DNA of 64,000 bases, taken from assembly GCF_033449965.1 (NCBI RefSeq), contig NZ_CP137761.1:3596001-3660000 (forward strand), written 5' to 3'. This document shows positions 61,235 through 64,000 of this stretch, one piece after another. Every line of letters begins with the position of its first letter. Position 1 is the first letter of the stretch. The position numbers and the translations under genes are program-made. The notes beneath the pieces were generated by a model. That model saw nothing but the letters and a program-made list of their open reading frames with translations, did no database searches and was not told the DNA's origin. This stretch comes from Bacillus sp. T3. GTDB taxonomy: Bacteria; Bacillota; Bacilli; Bacillales; Cytobacillaceae.

Positions 61235-64000
61235 TTATTTAATTAACTCGATTAATAAATCACCGGTTTGTATGGCTTCTCCATTTTTCACATAGATATC
61301 TTTGACGATACCTGTGTATGGTGCCTGAACGGTTGTTTCCATTTTCATTGCTTCAGTAATGATTAGATGATCGCCTCGAGTTACCTTCTCACCCTTTTCA
61401 ACCAGGAGCTTTATGACTGTACCAGGCATAGTAGCCGCAATATGGTCCTCATTCCCCGGATCTGCTTTAATTTTCGCAGTAACGGTTGCCTTTATACTTT
61501 CATCCTTAACAACAATTTCACGTGGTTGACCATTCAATTCAAAGTATACAATTCTTGTTCCATCCACTTGTGGTTGACCAACGGAAATGAGTTTGACAAT
61601 GAGCGTTTTCCCTTTTTCAATCTCTACTTCAATTTCCTCTCCTAAGCGAAGACCATAGAAAAACGTTGGTGTATCGAGTACAGAAATATCGCCAAACATA
61701 TCAACCTTTTTCGTATAGTCTACGAACACCTTTGGATAAAGGGCATAGGCAAGGACATCGAATTCAGTTGGAGTTCGTCCAATTTCTGCTGCAAGCTTTT
61801 TCTTAAGTTCATCAAAATCAACTGGCTCAAGGAGCTCACCTGGACGCACGGTAATTGGTTTTTTATCCTTTAAAATAACACGTTGCAGCTCCTCTGGGAA
61901 ACCTCCATAAGGCTGACCTAAATAGCCCTCAAAAAACTCAACAACTGAATCCGGGAAGTCAAGGACGCTCCCTTTTGTTAACACATCTTCTTCATTGAGT
62001 TCATTTTGAACCATAAATAACGCCATATCACCGACAATTTTTGAAGATGGGGTTACTTTTACAACATCTCCAAATAATTCATTTACGCGGGCATACATGC
62101 TTTTAACATCGTCCCATTTATTTCCTAAACCAACTGCCTTCGCTTGCTGCTGAAGATTACTATATTGTCCTCCTGGCATTTCATGCTGATAAACTTCCGT
62201 ATGCGGAGCCATCATGCCGGATTCGAAGTCATGGTAATATTTACGAACATCCTCCCAATAATGAGAAAGCTGTTCCAATGCTTCAATGTTCACATCTGGT
62301 CTGCGTTCTGTGCCTTCTAGTGCGTAATAAAGTGAGTTTGCACTAGGTTGTGATGTTAATCCAGCCATTGTACTAAGTGCAACATCAACAATATCAACAC
62401 CAGCATCAATTGCGCGAGCATAGGTGAAGATCCCATTCCCACTTGTATCATGAGTATGAAGGTGAATTGGAATATTAATCGACTCTTTAAGCTCAGAGAT
62501 TAATCGATATGCTGCTTGTGGCTTTAACAAACCAGCCATATCTTTAATTCCAAGGATATGTGCACCCTGCTGTTCTAACTCCTTCGCTAAATCTTTGTAG
62601 TATTGGAGATTATATTTTGTGCGGGTCGGATCGTCAATGTCCCCAGTATAACAAATTGCCGCTTCAGCAATTTTTCCATTTTGGCGAACTGCATCGATCG
62701 CAACCTCCATACCTTTGACCCAGTTTAAGCTATCAAAAATTCTAAACACATCAATGCCTGTTTCTGCAGATTTAGCAACAAATTCACGGATGACATTATC
62801 AGGATAGTTTTTATAGCCCACAGCATTTGATGCACGAAGAAGCATTTGGAATAAGACATTCGGAATTTGTTTTCTTAGCTCTTGAAGTCTTACCCATGGA
62901 TCTTCATTCAAGAAACGATAGGCAACATCGAACGTTGCACCGCCCCACATTTCAAACGAGAACATATCAGGTAATAATTTGGCTGTCGGTTCAGCAATAT
63001 GTTTAATATCAGTTGATCTTACACGTGTAGCTAGTAACGACTGATGCGCATCGCGGAAGGTTGTATCAGTTAATAACACTTGATTTTGCTGTTTTATCCA
63101 ATTGACTACACCTTCTGGACCTTGCTGATCTAGAATTTGTTTTGTTCCGTTTGCGTATTCAAAGTTATAGTTTAATTTCGGAATTCTTGGCTTTTCAAAA
63201 ACAGGTTGTTTTTTCTTTTCAATTCCAGGGAAGCCATTAACTGTTACATTCGCAACGTACGATAACATCTTCGTACCGCGGTCCTTGCTTTCTGTAAATT
63301 GGAACAACTCTGGTGTGCTATCTATAAACGATGTATCATACTCACCGATAATAAAATTTGGATGTCTTACAACATTCTCTAGGAACGGAATATTCGTTTT
63401 AATACCACGAATTCGGAACTCCCGCAGATTACGTACCATTTTAGCTGCTGCATGCTCAAAAGTCATAGCATGTGTAGTTAACTTCACAAGAAGTGAATCA
63501 TAATAAGGTGTGATCACAGCCCCCGTAAAAGCATTTCCTGCATCTAAACGGACACCAAATCCACCGCCAGAACGATATGCCATAATCTTTCCTGTATCTG
63601 GCATGAAATTATTTAATGGATCTTCGGTTGTTACACGTGATTGAATCGCAAACCCGTGCACATAGATATCCTTTTGGTGTGGAATACCCACTTCTTCACC
63701 GTAAAGTTCATGTCCTTCTGCAATTAAAATTTGTGATTGAACAATATCAATACCGGTAACCATTTCTGTTATAGTATGTTCAACCTGAACGCGAGGATTT
63801 ACTTCGATAAAGTAAAACTCTTCTCCGGAATACAAGAAACTCAACCGTACCTGCATTTACATAATCAACTTTTTTCATAAGCTGAACAGCAGCATCGCAA
63901 ATTCTTTCACGCAAATCATTAGAAATTGACACACATGGAGCCACTTCAACCACTTTTTGGTGACGTCTTTGGACAGAACAATCACGTTCATAGAGGTGAA
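61235..64000 (-). CDS. pycA: Pyruvate carboxylase (one-base insertion; N-terminal part outside window)
   Basis: The biotin enzyme that makes oxaloacetate from pyruvate and bicarbonate. Visible parts in order: the end of the biotin carboxylase ATP-grasp domain (YFIEVNPRVQVEHTITEM), the carboxyltransferase domain (LLTDTTFRDAHQSLLATRVR, key TTFRDAHQS; MAGLTSQPSANSL), and the C-terminal biotin carrier with EAMKM (biotinyl lysine) at about 35 residues from the end. The frame changes near 63833-63835: upstream DYVNAGTVEFL and downstream YSGEEFYFIEVN join when one extra base is removed. The gene continues past 64000. Confidence 0.95.

Noticed and set aside
1..64000. Phage, transposon, toxin-antitoxin or defence island
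   Set aside because: No transposase, integrase, phage structural gene, restriction gene or toxin-antitoxin pair was seen; gene order is the conserved Bacillaceae core.

Overview
The window is chromosomal DNA from an endospore-forming, low-GC Gram-positive bacterium of the Bacillaceae (Bacillus sensu lato). The evidence is the pair of sporulation sigma factors SigE and SigG, SpoIIGA, SpoVD, SpoVE, YlbJ, GerR/YlbO and YtvI, bacillithiol synthesis (BshC), a caa3 oxidase, a tRNA-Ile T-box and a PyrR attenuator. Gene order is close to the pyr-to-pycA segment of Bacillus subtilis, mostly on the minus strand. There is no tRNA or rRNA gene, CRISPR array, prophage, transposase or obvious genomic island, and I did not find a wholly new biological system.

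Layout from left to right. Positions 1-5.8 kb hold pyrR (cut by the window edge) with its attenuator, ylyB, lspA, ylyA, and ileS with its T-box. Positions 5.8-12.6 kb hold divIVA, the ylm cluster (rqcP/ylmH, ylmG, sepF, ylmE, ylmD, ylmC) and the sporulation genes sigG, sigE and spoIIGA. Positions 12.8-32.3 kb are the division and cell-wall (dcw) cluster, ending in promoter order with ftsZ: mraZ, rsmH, ftsL, pbpB, spoVD, murE, a small MurF-like gene, mraY, murD, spoVE, murG, murB, divIB, ylxW, ylxX, sbp, ftsA, ftsZ. Positions 32.6-51.6 kb hold bshC, a DUF3397 gene, panE, and the ylb region (ylbP down to ylbA) including rpmF, tmcAL, coaD, rsmD and ricF. Positions 51.8-61.1 kb hold ytvI and the cytochrome caa3 block (ctaM, ctaG-F-E-D-C-B, divergent ctaA). 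Pyruvate carboxylase (pycA) runs off the right edge.

Functionally the window covers lipid II synthesis (MurE, MraY, MurD, MurG, MurB), septal assembly (FtsZ, FtsA, SepF, DivIVA, DivIB, FtsL, PBP2B) and their sporulation counterparts (SpoVD, SpoVE). It also covers the mother-cell and forespore sigma switch and maturation of the terminal oxidase (haem A synthesis by CtaB and CtaA, assembly by CtaG and CtaM).

Seven genes (ylyB, murB, spoVD, pbpB, an enoyl-CoA hydratase, ctaB, pycA) are each interrupted by one single-base indel. Because pbpB and murB are essential in relatives, and the reading frame is intact on both sides every time, sequencing or assembly error is the likeliest explanation. 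The items most worth following up are a 148-residue stand-alone, ATPase-less MurF/MurE N-domain gene coupled between murE and mraY; a multi-hairpin RNA between rsmD and its divergent neighbour; a three-box MraZ operator with exact 10-bp phasing; an inverted pair of perfect Spo0A boxes upstream of mraZ; and two families of intergenic repeats, one including end-to-end collapsed mini-copies.
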